This document shows, one piece after another, positions 55,386 to 64,000 of a stretch of 64,000 nt of DNA; the stretch's first letter is position 1, and each line of letters opens with the position of its first letter. Location: the NCBI RefSeq assembly GCF_021556435.1, contig NZ_JAKGCU010000012.1, positions 1 through 64,000 of the forward strand, read 5' to 3'. This DNA is from Gordonia tangerina (GTDB taxonomy: Bacteria > Actinomycetota > Actinomycetes > Mycobacteriales > Mycobacteriaceae). The notes below the pieces were generated by a model that saw only the letters and a list, made by a program, of their open reading frames with translations, made no database searches and had not been told where the DNA came from. The translations under genes were made by a program, and so were the position numbers.

Positions 55386-56915
55386 ATGAGCAGCCCCACT
55401 CCGACCACCACGCGTCCGCATGTCGTCATCGTCGGTTCCGGATTCGGTGGTCTCTTCGCAGCCCAGCGTCTGGGCAAGGCAGACGTCGACGTCACCCTGA
55501 TCGCCAAGACCACCCACCATCTGTTCCAACCGATGCTCTACCAGGTGGCGACCGGAATCATCGCCGAGGGCGAGATCGCCCCGGCCACCCGCGTCGTCAT
55601 GCGGAAACAGAAAAACGTCACCGTCTTGCTCGGTGATGTCTTCGACATCGACCTCGACGGAAAGAAGGTGACGTCGAGGCTGCTCGAACGCATCACCGTC
55701 ACTCCGTATGACAGCCTGATCATCGCGGCAGGCGCCGATCAGTCCTACTTCGGTAACGATCATTTCGCCGAGTACGCACCGGGTATGAAGACCATCGACC
55801 ACGCCCTCGAACTGCGTGGCCGCATCCTGGGTGCCTTCGAGCAGGCCGAGTTGTCCGACGATCCCGAAGAGCGCGCCAAATTGCTCACCTTCGTGGTGGT
55901 GGGCGCCGGACCGACCGGTGTCGAGCTCGCAGGTCAGATCGCCGAGATGAGCGACAAGACCCTCAAGGGCACCTTCCGCAACATCGACCCGACCGAAGCC
56001 CGCGTGATCCTGCTCGACGCCGCACCCGCCGTGCTCCCACCGTTCGGTGAGAAGCTCGGTCGCAAGGCGGCCGAACGCCTCACCAAGATGGGCGTGGAGA
56101 TACAGCTCAACGCGATGGTCGTCGACGTCGACTACGACGGCCTGGTCGTCAAGGAGAAGGACGGCAGCACGCGACGCATCGAGTCGCAGTGCAAGGTGTG
56201 GTCGGCCGGCGTGCAGGCCAGTCCGCTCGGACAGCAGCTCGCCGAGCAGTCGGGCGTTGAGCTCGACCGCGCCGGACGGGTCAAGGTGCTGCCCGACCTC
56301 ACCATTCCCGACAACCCGTATGTGTTCGTGGTCGGCGACATGATGGCGGTCGACGGGGTGCCCGGAGTGGCGCAGGGCGCGATTCAGGGTGGCCGTTACG
56401 CCGCCGACGCGATCAAGGCCGGTCTGCACGGACAGACACAGGAGCAACGCAAGCCGTTCAGCTATTACGACAAGGGGTCGATGGCCACGATCTCGCGGTT
56501 CAGCGCGGTGATGCAGGTGCCGGTGCCCGGCACGAAGAAGAAATTCGAGACCGAGGGATACTTCGCCTGGCTGGGCTGGCTGGCCTTGCACCTGGTCTAC
56601 CTGGTGGGCTTCCGCAATCGACTCAACACGCTGATCAACTGGTTCTTCGCCTTCAGCACCCGTGGCCGTACCCAGCTCGCGGTCACCGAACAACAGGTCT
56701 ACGCGCGGACCGCACTGGGTGCGTTGTCGGCGCTCGAGGGCAAGTCCGAGGACGAAGCAGTCGTCGAGGCAACCGGGGCGATTCCCTCGACGCGGGCGCC
56801 CGGGACCGAGTCGGTCCCATCGTCGCAATCGGAGGCAAGTGGATCCGACGAGCCCGAGTCGTCGGCGCCGGAGTCGCAATCGTCGGACACGCAGGCGCGG
56901 GCCGAGGCCGGCTGA
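55386..56915 (+). CDS. ndh: Type II NADH dehydrogenase
   Basis: A 509-residue NDH-2 flavoprotein. The FAD motif is VIVGSGFGGLFAAQRL, the NADH motif FVVVGAGPTGVELAGQIAEM, and the quinone-side segment AQGAIQGGRYAADAI; the second FAD contact is FVVGDMM. A hydrophobic helix region (WLGWLALHLVYLVGF) near 400 and an amphipathic stretch bind the membrane. The Ser/Glu/Thr-rich tail after about 445 is longer than usual. It passes electrons from NADH to menaquinone without pumping protons. The start is ATG 55386. It is convergent with ureD. Confidence 0.93.
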   Translation: MSSPTPTTTRPHVVIVGSGFGGLFAAQRLGKADVDVTLIAKTTHHLFQPMLYQVATGIIAEGEIAPATRVVMRKQKNVTVLLGDVFDIDLDGKKVTSRLLERITVTPYDSLIIAAGADQSYFGNDHFAEYAPGMKTIDHALELRGRILGAFEQAELSDDPEERAKLLTFVVVGAGPTGVELAGQIAEMSDKTLKGTFRNIDPTEARVILLDAAPAVLPPFGEKLGRKAAERLTKMGVEIQLNAMVVDVDYDGLVVKEKDGSTRRIESQCKVWSAGVQASPLGQQLAEQSGVELDRAGRVKVLPDLTIPDNPYVFVVGDMMAVDGVPGVAQGAIQGGRYAADAIKAGLHGQTQEQRKPFSYYDKGSMATISRFSAVMQVPVPGTKKKFETEGYFAWLGWLALHLVYLVGFRNRLNTLINWFFAFSTRGRTQLAVTEQQVYARTALGALSALEGKSEDEAVVEATGAIPSTRAPGTESVPSSQSEASGSDEPESSAPESQSSDTQARAEAG

Positions 56916-56930
56916 CCGAGCGAGCAGGCC

Positions 56931-57647
56931 TCACCTGGCGGCCAGGGCCGCCAGATCGAGGTCGTCGGCCAGCGACCGCGTGTGCTGCGCCGACGAACCC
57001 AGCGCCGTGGTGAGGGTTGCCGGCGAGCCCTGATCGGGCGCGGCCAGTTCGAGGCGCGTCGCGTAGGCCACCTCGGAGACCGCCGCCTCGCGCGCATCCG
57101 GATACCGCAACACGCTGCTGACCGCCCGATGCCCGCTGCCGGCCGGATCACCCAATCCGAGCCGATGCCGCAGCAGCGGGCCGTCGCCGACATCCATCCG
57201 CAGCGCACCCTGCCACCGCGCACGCTCGACGTCCTCGGCACGTTCCACGGATCGTCCGAGTTGAGCGTGTTCGGCGACGATGACGGTGGCCGACGGGTCG
57301 GCAACGATCGCGGTCGAGGTGCGGTGGTCGGCACCACCGGCCACGACGGTCGGTTGCGGGTCGAGGTGCAGCCGACCGCCCGCGCCAACCTCGATGTCCC
57401 ATGTCATCACCGAGTCGGGCCGGTTGCGTGCGGGCAGCGCCAGCGTCGCGGCGACTGTTGTGAGGTGCAGCGAGGCGCCTGCCTCGACCACCACGCGAAC
57501 ATCGATCGTGTCACCCCCGAGCGGTGTCGCGGCGGTACTGATCAGGTGGACGGTCTCCACGCCGGTCTGCCGTGCTGCGAGACCACCGACCGCGGCGACG
57601 CGCGGCGAGCGGCCACGAACGGCCACGATCTCGATCTGGGTGCGCAC
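56931..57647 (-). CDS. ureD: Urease accessory protein UreD
   Basis: A 238-residue UreD/UreH protein, the scaffold that holds apo-urease for nickel insertion with UreF and UreG. Typical segments are VHLISTAATPLGGDTIDVRV, LHLTTVAATLAL and a late RYPDAREAAVSEVAYATRLE. The start is GTG 57647, only 2 nt after ureG. It is the last gene of ureABCFGD and convergent with ndh. Confidence 0.88.
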   Translation of the reverse strand: MRTQIEIVAVRGRSPRVAAVGGLAARQTGVETVHLISTAATPLGGDTIDVRVVVEAGASLHLTTVAATLALPARNRPDSVMTWDIEVGAGGRLHLDPQPTVVAGGADHRTSTAIVADPSATVIVAEHAQLGRSVERAEDVERARWQGALRMDVGDGPLLRHRLGLGDPAGSGHRAVSSVLRYPDAREAAVSEVAYATRLELAAPDQGSPATLTTALGSSAQHTRSLADDLDLAALAAR

Positions 57648-57649
57648 GG

Positions 57650-58336
57650 TCAGCCGGTCACCGCGACCTCGGCCAACTGACGACGGACCCAGGCCAACAC
57701 ATCGGTGGCCGCGGGATCATCGGTCAGCGAGATCATCGCCGTCGGACGCCCCTCCCGCACGCGTTCGGCGTCGGTGCGCATCACCTCGAGATCGGCATGC
57801 ACCTGCTGCGCCAGATCGGTCTTGTTGATAACCAGCAGATCCGAATACGTCACGCCGGGGCCACCTTTGCGCGGAACCTTGTCGCCCCCGGCCACGTCGA
57901 TCACGAAGATCTGGGCATCGATCAGGCCCGTGGAGAAGGTGGCGGTGAGGTTGTCACCGCCGGACTCGACCAGGATCAGGTCCAGCGGCGGATTACTCGC
58001 GACGAGATCGTCGATCGCGTCGAGATTGGCGGTGATGTCGTCGCGGATGGCGGTGTGTGGGCATCCGCCGGTCTGCACTGCGGTGATGCGCTCGTCGGGC
58101 AGAACCGCGTTGCGGCGCAGAAAGTCGGCGTCCTCGGTGGTGTAGATGTCGTTGGTCAGCACAGCCACCGAGAGTTCGTCGCGGAGTTGACGGCACAAGG
58201 CGGCGACGAGCGCGGTCTTGCCCGAGCCGACCGGGCCACCGATCCCGATGCGCAACGCCTCACCCGGTTCGCGGTGACGGCGCGGTCGGGAGTGGTCGTG
58301 GCCGTGTGGCTGTCCATCGATGAGATGCGGGGGCAT
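57650..58336 (-). CDS. ureG: Urease accessory GTPase UreG
   Basis: A 228-residue SIMIBI GTPase that delivers nickel to urease. P-loop [16 protein letters not shown], the metal site [12 protein letters not shown] (Cys-Pro-His), [12 protein letters not shown] and VINKTDLA are all present. The N-terminus carries His-rich HGHDH, a modest nickel-binding extension. The start is ATG 58336, 43 nt beyond ureF. Confidence 0.95.
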   Translation of the reverse strand: MPPHLIDGQPHGHDHSRPRRHREPGEALRIGIGGPVGSGKTALVAALCRQLRDELSVAVLTNDIYTTEDADFLRRNAVLPDERITAVQTGGCPHTAIRDDITANLDAIDDLVASNPPLDLILVESGGDNLTATFSTGLIDAQIFVIDVAGGDKVPRKGGPGVTYSDLLVINKTDLAQQVHADLEVMRTDAERVREGRPTAMISLTDDPAATDVLAWVRRQLAEVAVTG

Positions 58337-58379
58337 GTCGTCCTCTCGTGGGTCGGCTGCGGATCGGTGTGGTGTCCGG

Positions 58380-59063
58380 TCAGGACACGAACAAGGGCAT
58401 GTCGCGGCGCTCGTGACGTTCGGCGAACACGTCGAGCATCGGGTCGGAGAGATCGGCTAGTTCGACGGCGGCCGCGGCGGCTACCCGCTCGCATTCCGAC
58501 CCGAGATCGGCAATCACCACCGCGACATCTGCCGGGTCGAGCGCGAGCAGCCGTTGGCCGGCCGTCGCCGCTCCGCTCATCGTCGTGTAGACGAGGATCA
58601 ACGCGGTGTGGAAGCCGGACAATTCACTGATGCGGCCGACCGCTCCCGAGATGACCGGCAGGTGCGTGCGCGGCGTGTGGTCACTCCAGTCATGCTGCGG
58701 CCACAGGCGGCCGGCGAGTCGACGCATACCCCTGCCCTGGGCCAGCGAGGCACGGCGGCCGGCCGCCGACGGTGTGCGCGCATCGGTCTCCCGTTGCGCG
58801 GTCGGGACATCGATTGTTCCGTCGGCCACGGCGGCGGCGATCGACGCGGCCACGAGCCCACTGGTGGCGACTCGACGCCGAAGGAACTCCGCCAGGGTTG
58901 TCGCGTCGACGACGACCCGATCGGCGATGGCCTGTTCGACACCGCCGGAGTGCACGTGTCCACCGATCGGCAGTCGCGAGTCGGCGAGTGTGAGCATCAT
59001 CGACAGCTGCGAGCGGGTCTCGGGGTTCGGCATCGGGCTGTTCGGCATGAGATTGTTCGGCAT
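58380..59063 (-). CDS. ureF: Urease accessory protein UreF
   Basis: A 227-residue all-helical UreF, which acts with UreD and UreG in urease activation. The opening [23 protein letters not shown] and the later [16 protein letters not shown] region fit the family. The N-terminus has an odd reiteration of Met-Pro-Asn (residues 1-3, 6-8 and 11-13), giving several possible starts. ATG 59063, 5 nt after ureC, was used. Confidence 0.88.
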   Translation of the reverse strand: MPNNLMPNSPMPNPETRSQLSMMLTLADSRLPIGGHVHSGGVEQAIADRVVVDATTLAEFLRRRVATSGLVAASIAAAVADGTIDVPTAQRETDARTPSAAGRRASLAQGRGMRRLAGRLWPQHDWSDHTPRTHLPVISGAVGRISELSGFHTALILVYTTMSGAATAGQRLLALDPADVAVVIADLGSECERVAAAAAVELADLSDPMLDVFAERHERRDMPLFVS

Positions 59064-59068
59064 CGGAC

Positions 59069-60790
59069 TCAGAACAGGAAGTACCGCTGCGCCATCGGCA
59101 GTTCGGTCACCGGTTCGCTGTCCCAGACCTCGCCGTCCACCCGCACCGTGAAGGTGTCGGGTTCGATGGCGATCTCCGGGGTCTCCGCGTTGTTGATCAT
59201 GTCGGCCTTGCCGATTCGGCGGGTGTCGCTCACCGCCACCAACCGACGGTCGAGCCCGAGGGCTTCCTCGATCCCGGCGTCGAGCCCGCCCTGCGCGACG
59301 AAACTCACCGACGTCGCCGCCGCTGCCCGCGGTGCTGCGCCGAACATCGGACGCGGCAACACCGGTTGCGGTGTGGGAATACTCGCGTTGGCGTCTCCCA
59401 TCGCCGCCCAGGCGATGGCGCCGCCCTTGATCACCAGATCCGGCCGTACGCCGAAGAACGCCGGATCCCAGAGCACGAGGTCGGCGAGTTTCCCGGTTTC
59501 GACGGAACCGATCTCGCGGTCGAAGCCGTGTGCGACCGCCGGGCAGATCGTGTACTTGGCGATGTAGCGCCGTGCCCGGTTGTTGTCGGCCGCACCGTCA
59601 CCGGACAATGCGCCGCGTTTGGTCTTCATGACGTGAGCGGTTTGCCAGGTCCGCAGCACCACCTCGCCGATCCGTCCCATGGCCTGCGAATCCGAGCCGA
59701 TCATCGAGATGGCGCCGAGGTCGTGCAGGAGATCCTCCGCGGCGATGGTCGACGGTCGAATCCGGCTCTCCGCGAACGCTAGATCCTCGGGCACAGTCGG
59801 ATTGAGGTGATGACAGACCATCAACATGTCGAGGTGTTCGTCGAGTGTGTTGACCGTGTGCGGACGCGTCGGGTTCGTCGAACTCGGCAGCACGTTGGGG
59901 TGCGATGCCACCGTCATGATGTCGGGCGCGTGCCCGCCGCCGGCACCCTCGGTGTGATACGCATGAATGGATCGACCGGCGATGGCGCCGATGGTCTGCT
60001 CAACGAAGCCGGCTTCGTTGAGTGTGTCGGAGTGCAGCGCCACCTGCACCCCGGTCTCGTCGGCGACACGCAGGCACGCGTCGATCGCCGCCGGCGTACT
60101 CCCCCAGTCCTCGTGAAGCTTGAAACCGGATGCACCCGCACGGATCTGCTCGTGCATGGATTCTGCGGACACCGTGTTGCCCTTACCCAGCAACGCGATG
60201 TTCATCGGCCAATGGTCGGTGGCACCCAGGATCGACGCCAGGTGCCACGCGCCCGGCGTGACGGTGGTGGCCTTGCTGCCCTCGGCGGGCCCGGTGCCGC
60301 CGCCGATCAGAGTGGTGATCCCGTTGCCCAGCGCCTCGTCCATGATCTGCGGACAGATGAAGTGAACGTGGCAGTCGATCCCGCCTGGGGTGAGGATCTT
60401 GCCGTTGCCCGCGATGATCTCGGTGGACGGCCCGATCACCAGGTCCGGGTGCACACCGTGCATGGTGTCCGGATTTCCGGCCTTGCCCAGCGCGGTGATT
60501 CGTCCGTCTCGGATTCCGACGTCCGCCTTGATGATTCCCCAATAGTCGAGGACCACCACGCCGGTGATCACCGTGTCCGGCGCGCCGTCGGCGCGGGTGG
60601 CGCGGCTCTGGCCCATCGACTCCCGGATGACCTTGCCACCCCCGAACACCGCTTCATCACCGGCCAGACCCGGTCCGCCGCACCGGTCTTCGGTGACCTC
60701 GAGCAGCAGGTCGGTGTCGGCGAGGCGAATCCGGTCACCGACGGTGGGGCCGAAGAGCTGCGCGTAACGATCTCGTCCGAGCGTCGCCAT
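59069..60790 (-). CDS. ureC: Urease subunit alpha UreC
   Basis: A 573-residue catalytic subunit hydrolysing urea to ammonia and carbamate. Nickel ligands are His141 and His143 (DCHVHF), Lys224 ([10 protein letters not shown], to be carbamylated), His253 (ALHSD), His279 (HAYHTEG) and Asp367 ([10 protein letters not shown]). The mobile-flap Cys326-His327 (MVCHHL) is intact. All active-site residues are present, so the enzyme should be functional. ATG 60790 overlaps the ureB stop as TGATG. Confidence 0.97.
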   Translation of the reverse strand: MATLGRDRYAQLFGPTVGDRIRLADTDLLLEVTEDRCGGPGLAGDEAVFGGGKVIRESMGQSRATRADGAPDTVITGVVVLDYWGIIKADVGIRDGRITALGKAGNPDTMHGVHPDLVIGPSTEIIAGNGKILTPGGIDCHVHFICPQIMDEALGNGITTLIGGGTGPAEGSKATTVTPGAWHLASILGATDHWPMNIALLGKGNTVSAESMHEQIRAGASGFKLHEDWGSTPAAIDACLRVADETGVQVALHSDTLNEAGFVEQTIGAIAGRSIHAYHTEGAGGGHAPDIMTVASHPNVLPSSTNPTRPHTVNTLDEHLDMLMVCHHLNPTVPEDLAFAESRIRPSTIAAEDLLHDLGAISMIGSDSQAMGRIGEVVLRTWQTAHVMKTKRGALSGDGAADNNRARRYIAKYTICPAVAHGFDREIGSVETGKLADLVLWDPAFFGVRPDLVIKGGAIAWAAMGDANASIPTPQPVLPRPMFGAAPRAAAATSVSFVAQGGLDAGIEEALGLDRRLVAVSDTRRIGKADMINNAETPEIAIEPDTFTVRVDGEVWDSEPVTELPMAQRYFLF

Positions 60791-61119
60791 CAGTCAAGCC
60801 TTCCCGGTGCGTCGAGCGAGATGCCGTAGACCTCGCGGGTGCCGCCGAGGGCGACGAGTGTCACCGTCATCTCGATCCCCGGCTCGAATCGGACCGCGGT
60901 GCCCGCCGGGATGTCGAGGCGATGGCCATGCGCGGCCGACCGATCGAAATCCAACGCGGCGTTGGCCTGTGGGAAGTGGACATGACTGCCCACCTGGACC
61001 GGACGATCACCGGTGTTGATCACGCTCAGCGTGATGGCGTCGGCACCCTCGTTCAGCTCGATGGTGCCTTCGGCGGGCAGGATCTCGCCGGGAACCACCG
61101 ACGACTGCGTTCGCGACAT
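60790..61119 (-). CDS. ureB: Urease subunit beta UreB
   Basis: A 109-residue structural beta subunit. It contains [18 protein letters not shown], the [22 protein letters not shown] region (adjoining segments) and AVRFEPGI. In this order beta and gamma are separate genes, as in most actinobacteria, rather than fused as in Helicobacter. The start is ATG 61119, 15 nt after ureA. Confidence 0.95.
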   Translation of the reverse strand: MSRTQSSVVPGEILPAEGTIELNEGADAITLSVINTGDRPVQVGSHVHFPQANAALDFDRSAAHGHRLDIPAGTAVRFEPGIEMTVTLVALGGTREVYGISLDAPGRLD

Positions 61120-61134
61120 ATCGGCCTCTCGCGG

Positions 61135-61437
61135 TCAATCGATCGGATTGTGCACGGTGACAAGCTTCGTGCCGTCCGGGAAGGTGGCCTCCACCTGCAC
61201 GTCGTGCAGCATCTCGGGTACACCGGCCATGACGTCGGCGCGGGCCAGGACCTCGCGGCCCGATGACATCAGCTCGGCGACCGTCCGGCCGTCCCGGGCG
61301 CCCTCGAGGACATGATCGGTGATCACCGCGACTGCCTCGGGGTGGTTGAGCAGCAACCCACGCGCCTGTCGGCGCCGAGCCAGCTCCGCGGCATAGGAAA
61401 TGAGCAAACGTTCCTGCTCATGCGGCGACAGACGCAC
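61135..61437 (-). CDS. ureA: Urease subunit gamma UreA
   Basis: A 100-residue gamma subunit beginning [20 protein letters not shown] and ending [17 protein letters not shown], exactly the family length. The GTG at 61437 is chosen because AGGAGAGG lies upstream and the protein then matches the standard N-terminus; the frame itself runs further upstream. It is the first structural gene of the urease operon. A urease promoter should lie between 61440 and 61627, where I see no clear motif. Confidence 0.93.
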   Translation of the reverse strand: MRLSPHEQERLLISYAAELARRRQARGLLLNHPEAVAVITDHVLEGARDGRTVAELMSSGREVLARADVMAGVPEMLHDVQVEATFPDGTKLVTVHNPID

Positions 61438-61627
61438 CAGTTCCTCTCCTAGCGACACGGATCCGATCATTGCGACCACACCCATCCGGCGACGGCGCAC
61501 GCCCAACACCCGGCGTTGCGTAGGGATCATCCTGCCATGACCAGAACCATCCCGGCGCGGTGAGCGCGCTCGACGCGGTCGATCCCGCCGGCGGGACGCG
61601 GGCGCGTATCGCCGACCGGACAGCCGG

Positions 61628-62872
61628 TCAGGCCGGCAGTCCCCCGCCACCGGCGCGCAGCGCGGCCAGCCGTTCGGTGGTGCACAGTGGCGCGATCTGC
61701 TCGACCTCATCGATGGTGAACGCCTTGGCCGCGAGCCCGCGCTGCAGGACCGATGCCAGCGACATCGCGGTGGCCGGTTCGTCGACGACGTCGGAGGCGG
61801 TGCGATCGAAATAGGCCTGTAGCCGACGGGCCGCGGTGGGCATCGCCGACCGGAAGAACCCGATCACCGCCGTCCAGCGAGTGACCAGGTGTCCCGGATG
61901 CATGTCCCATCCTTGATAGAAGCCGCGTTCCAACGACCGCAGCACCAGACCGTGATGGCGCCGGACCGCGGCCGCCACCGTGTCCGGTGTGCCCACCGGG
62001 ACGACCTGGGTGGAACCATCGCTGATCCACACCCCGGTCTGCGCGGCGGCCGCCTGCATGACGGCCTTCGCATGGTCGGCGACGGGGTGGGCCAACGACT
62101 GCTGCGCCGAGACGATTCCTGCGGCCGCACTGTAATCGTAAGTGCCGTAGTGCAACGCGGACAGCCTCGGCATACCGCGGTGGATCGCTTCGGCAACGGT
62201 TGCGCGTCCGTCGGCACCCACCACGGCCTGCGGGATCTCCACCTGGAGCTCGTAACGCAATGAGTACTCCGCCAGTCCGTGCACACGTTCCAACGCCACG
62301 CAGAGCGCGTTCACCGCATCCACCTGGCGCGCGTCACGCAATTTGGGCACGGTGAACACGAAGCCGTCCGGAACACCGCCGGCGCCGTCGAGAACGAGTT
62401 CGAGGGTGCGCAGCCCCCGTGCCCGCTCGTGCGCGCCGAGACCCTTGGCCCGCACTCCGGCACTGCGGGGCGCTCCCGGACCGGAACGCGTCCAATCGGC
62501 GAGTATCTCGCCGGCCCGACGTGCATCCGCGTCCTCGGCCGCGTCCGCGCGCCAGCCGTACCCGTCCTCGAGATCGATCCGTAGGTCCTCGACCGGCTCG
62601 CTGCGCAGTCGCTGCCGGGCGAGGTCGACCACAGTGGCATCACCGGCGAGCTCCACCAGCAGTTCACCGACCTCGTCGGCCACCATCGTCGCGCGCTCAC
62701 CCCATGCCCGCGGGGTGTCGATGTCGACATCGGCGGCGCTGACATACACGGTGTGCGCGGGCTGCGGTTGCGGCCGGTCGCCCGGATACCCGGCGGCCAG
62801 ATCGGCGTCCACCGCGGCCAGGAGGTCGTCGATGTGTGCCCGCGCCTCATCGGGCAAGCCACGCCCGGTCAT
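61628..62872 (-). CDS. Aldolase/citrate-lyase-like protein (DUF6986-type)
   Basis: A 414-residue TIM-barrel protein of the HpcH/HpaI aldolase type. Landmarks are [45 protein letters not shown] with an acidic metal ligand, and [13 protein letters not shown]. The family is described as DUF6986, from memory, and is not linked to a proven reaction. It is upstream of urease on the same strand but separated by 190 bp. It overlaps the thioesterase gene by ATGA. A role in purine or ureide degradation beside urease is a guess. Confidence 0.7.
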   Translation of the reverse strand: MTGRGLPDEARAHIDDLLAAVDADLAAGYPGDRPQPQPAHTVYVSAADVDIDTPRAWGERATMVADEVGELLVELAGDATVVDLARQRLRSEPVEDLRIDLEDGYGWRADAAEDADARRAGEILADWTRSGPGAPRSAGVRAKGLGAHERARGLRTLELVLDGAGGVPDGFVFTVPKLRDARQVDAVNALCVALERVHGLAEYSLRYELQVEIPQAVVGADGRATVAEAIHRGMPRLSALHYGTYDYSAAAGIVSAQQSLAHPVADHAKAVMQAAAAQTGVWISDGSTQVVPVGTPDTVAAAVRRHHGLVLRSLERGFYQGWDMHPGHLVTRWTAVIGFFRSAMPTAARRLQAYFDRTASDVVDEPATAMSLASVLQRGLAAKAFTIDEVEQIAPLCTTERLAALRAGGGGLPA

Positions 62873-63324
62873 GCGCCGGTGGTGACGCCCGGAACGGTCA
62901 CTCCCTCGGGCAGCTCGATGTTCTGCAGCCGGACCTGCGAGGTGGCCACCAAACGGCCGTCACCGTCGGTCATGGTGACCCGCCACAGTTGCTGCCGCCG
63001 GCCCCGGTGAACCGGCGTGGCCTCCACGGATACCGCGCCCGTGCTGATGGATCTGAGGAAGTCGGTGTTGTTGTTGACCCCCACCGCAGTGCCTCCGATG
63101 CCGCTGGACTGCAGCCAGGTGAACCCGCCGATGGAGGCCGTGCCCTCGGCGAGCGCGCAGTAGACACCGCCGTGCACGATGCCGAAGGGCTGATGGTGCT
63201 GCTCCGACATCTCCACCGTGCCGGCCACCAGATCCGCGGTCACGTCTGTCAGGCGCAATCCCAATGCGGCATCGAACCCGCGCCCGAAGGTGTCTTTGAT
63301 CGACTGCTCGTTGTCCACACTCAT
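62869..63324 (-). CDS. PaaI-type hotdog thioesterase
   Basis: A 151-residue thioesterase of the PaaI/YbdB type. The signature is PFGIVHGGVYCALAEGTASIGG, with His-Gly-Gly and the catalytic acidic residue in AEG, and NNNTDFLRSI is the substrate-tunnel strand. It cleaves acyl- or hydroxyphenylacetyl-CoA-like thioesters. The start is ATG 63324. It is upstream of and overlaps the aldolase-like gene, so the two act in one pathway or at least one transcript. Confidence 0.85.
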   Translation of the reverse strand: MSVDNEQSIKDTFGRGFDAALGLRLTDVTADLVAGTVEMSEQHHQPFGIVHGGVYCALAEGTASIGGFTWLQSSGIGGTAVGVNNNTDFLRSISTGAVSVEATPVHRGRRQQLWRVTMTDGDGRLVATSQVRLQNIELPEGVTVPGVTTGA

Positions 63325-63404
63325 TCCATGAGACTGGCACGAGCCGCTGCGATGGGTGCGGCGAGGCCACCGACTTCGTCGTTCGCCATATGGGTCCGGG
63401 AACC

Positions 63405-63441
63405 GGTAGGCCCCACGATGCGTTGCATCGTGGGGCCTACC
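63405..63441. terminator. Perfect 17-bp hairpin in a divergent intergenic region
   Basis: GGTAGGCCCCACGATGC (63405-63421), loop GTT, then its exact complement (63425-63441). It looks like a strong terminator, yet both flanking genes are transcribed away from it and no gene ends here. It could insulate the two promoters, end an unannotated short transcript, or be a repeat. Confidence 0.6.
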
Positions 63442-63504
63442 GCGGCGTGGACCGGGGGTCTCTGCAGCCCTCAGGACTCTCGCTCGGTCCGACGTGACTC
63501 AAAC

Positions 63505-63523
63505 GTAGGGTAGCCTTACCAAT
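63505..63523 (+). promoter_or_regulatory. Dyad upstream of the BlaI-family gene
   Basis: GTAGGGTAGCCTTACCAAT matches the IdeR/DtxR iron-box consensus TTAGGTTAGSCTAACCTAA at 14 of 19 positions by my count. It also contains GGTA-GCCT-TACC. It may be an iron box, or an operator for the BlaI-like protein encoded 90 bp downstream. Confidence 0.4.
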
Positions 63524-63611
63524 GTTGTCAAGGGTGCAGCGCAAACTGATGGGTGACGTGTTCGCGACCGGCCGATGACCGGTCTGCACGAGCAAGAGAA
63601 GCGGAAGTAAA

Positions 63612-64000
63612 ATGCGAAGAATGAACGGGCTGGGCGACCTCGAACGAGCAGTCATGGACACCCTGTGGGAGAGCTCGGCGCCCCAGACGGTCCGACAGGT
63701 GCACGAGACGCTGTCGCGAGATCGCTCGCTGGCGTACACGACGGTGATGACCGTGCTGCAGCGACTCGCGAAGAAGAACCTGGTCACACAGATCCGGGAC
63801 GATCGCGCACACAAGTATGTCCCCACCCATCCGCGGGAGGACCTTGTCGCCAGCCTGATGGTCGACGCCCTCAGCGAGGCGGATGCGCCCGGTTCGCGAC
63901 ACGCCGCACTGGTGTCCTTCGTCGGTCGGGTCGGCGCCGACGAGGCAGCAGCCCTACGGTTGGCGCTCGATGAACTCGAATCCGCCCGCGGTACGGGCGA
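63612..64000 (+). CDS. BlaI/MecI/CopY-family regulator (cut by window end)
   Basis: The first 129 residues of a BlaI-type winged-helix repressor; the frame runs off the window. The DNA-binding domain is clear: LGDLERAVMDTLWESSAPQT, TVRQVHETLSRDRSLAYTTV and VMTVLQRLAKKNLVTQIRDD (overlapping stretches). The dimer region starts at VASLMVDALSEADA. The start is ATG 63612 with GAAGCGGAAG upstream; an ATG three codons later is possible. In mycobacteria this gene is usually followed by a BlaR-like M56 peptidase, probably just outside. It is divergent from the PaaI-type gene across 287 bp. Confidence 0.88.
   Translation, partial: MRRMNGLGDLERAVMDTLWESSAPQTVRQVHETLSRDRSLAYTTVMTVLQRLAKKNLVTQIRDDRAHKYVPTHPREDLVASLMVDALSEADAPGSRHAALVSFVGRVGADEAAALRLALDELESARGTG

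Noticed and set aside
54027..56879. A 950-codon open frame on the minus strand running through the GNAT and ndh region
   Set aside because: Only its last 142 codons match a protein family (thioesterase). The rest is the antisense of ndh and the acetyltransferase, typical of GC-rich DNA.

Overview
The window is high-GC actinobacterial DNA, most likely from Gordonia or a close relative within Mycobacteriales. The pointers are a leaderless-looking furA followed by katG, a dodecin, a deazaflavin (F420)-type nitroreductase-family protein, a 13E12-type HNH gene, a complete recC-recB-recD set, ureABCFGD gene order, and many 4-nt ATGA overlaps. The genus is an inference from gene content. No rRNA, tRNA, CRISPR array, phage or insertion sequence was recognised.

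Layout. 0-10 kb: a coiled-coil protein, a TspO-like membrane protein, a secreted GH5-like hydrolase, a GMC dehydrogenase with a frameshifted partner gene, a metallo-beta-lactamase-fold protein, dodecin, and furA-katG ended by a strong bidirectional terminator. 10-16 kb: bluB, a methyltransferase, then a compact URC uracil-catabolism operon (GTP cyclohydrolase II-like, Urc4/Urg3, uracil phosphoribosyltransferase) and a CPBP protease. 15.6-19 kb: an efflux-type ABC-2 operon with a TetR regulator, whose two ATPases look like the separated halves of a YbhF-type protein. 19.0-19.4 kb: two copies of a palindromic 101-bp repeat plus fragments.

19.4-31 kb: a divergent steroid-type SDR / DapB-like oxidoreductase pair with a KstR-like dyad between them, followed by a polyol locus. 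Three dehydrogenase and kinase genes run left (Zn-dehydrogenase, mannitol-dehydrogenase family, xylulokinase). A SorC regulator and a complete ABC importer run right, all around one palindromic operator. 31-45 kb: a membrane alpha/beta-hydrolase, an NTF2-like/amidohydrolase pair, an AraC-DinB regulator with a DHFR-family protein, a 13E12-type HNH gene with nested repeats upstream, a dienoyl-CoA isomerase-like crotonase, a DDN-type oxidoreductase, a BadF-type kinase, htpG and a PIG-L deacetylase.

45-54 kb: recC-recB-recD. 54-64 kb: a thioesterase, a GNAT acetyltransferase, type II NADH dehydrogenase, the urease operon, an aldolase-like protein overlapped with a thioesterase, and a BlaI-family regulator cut by the window end.

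The most notable items are the URC operon, the split YbhF-like exporter, the dispersed palindromic repeat family with its nested relatives near the HNH gene, the abrupt codon-usage change inside the polyol importer, the frameshift in the GMC partner gene, and the regulatory dyads at 20.2, 25.5 and 63.5 kb.
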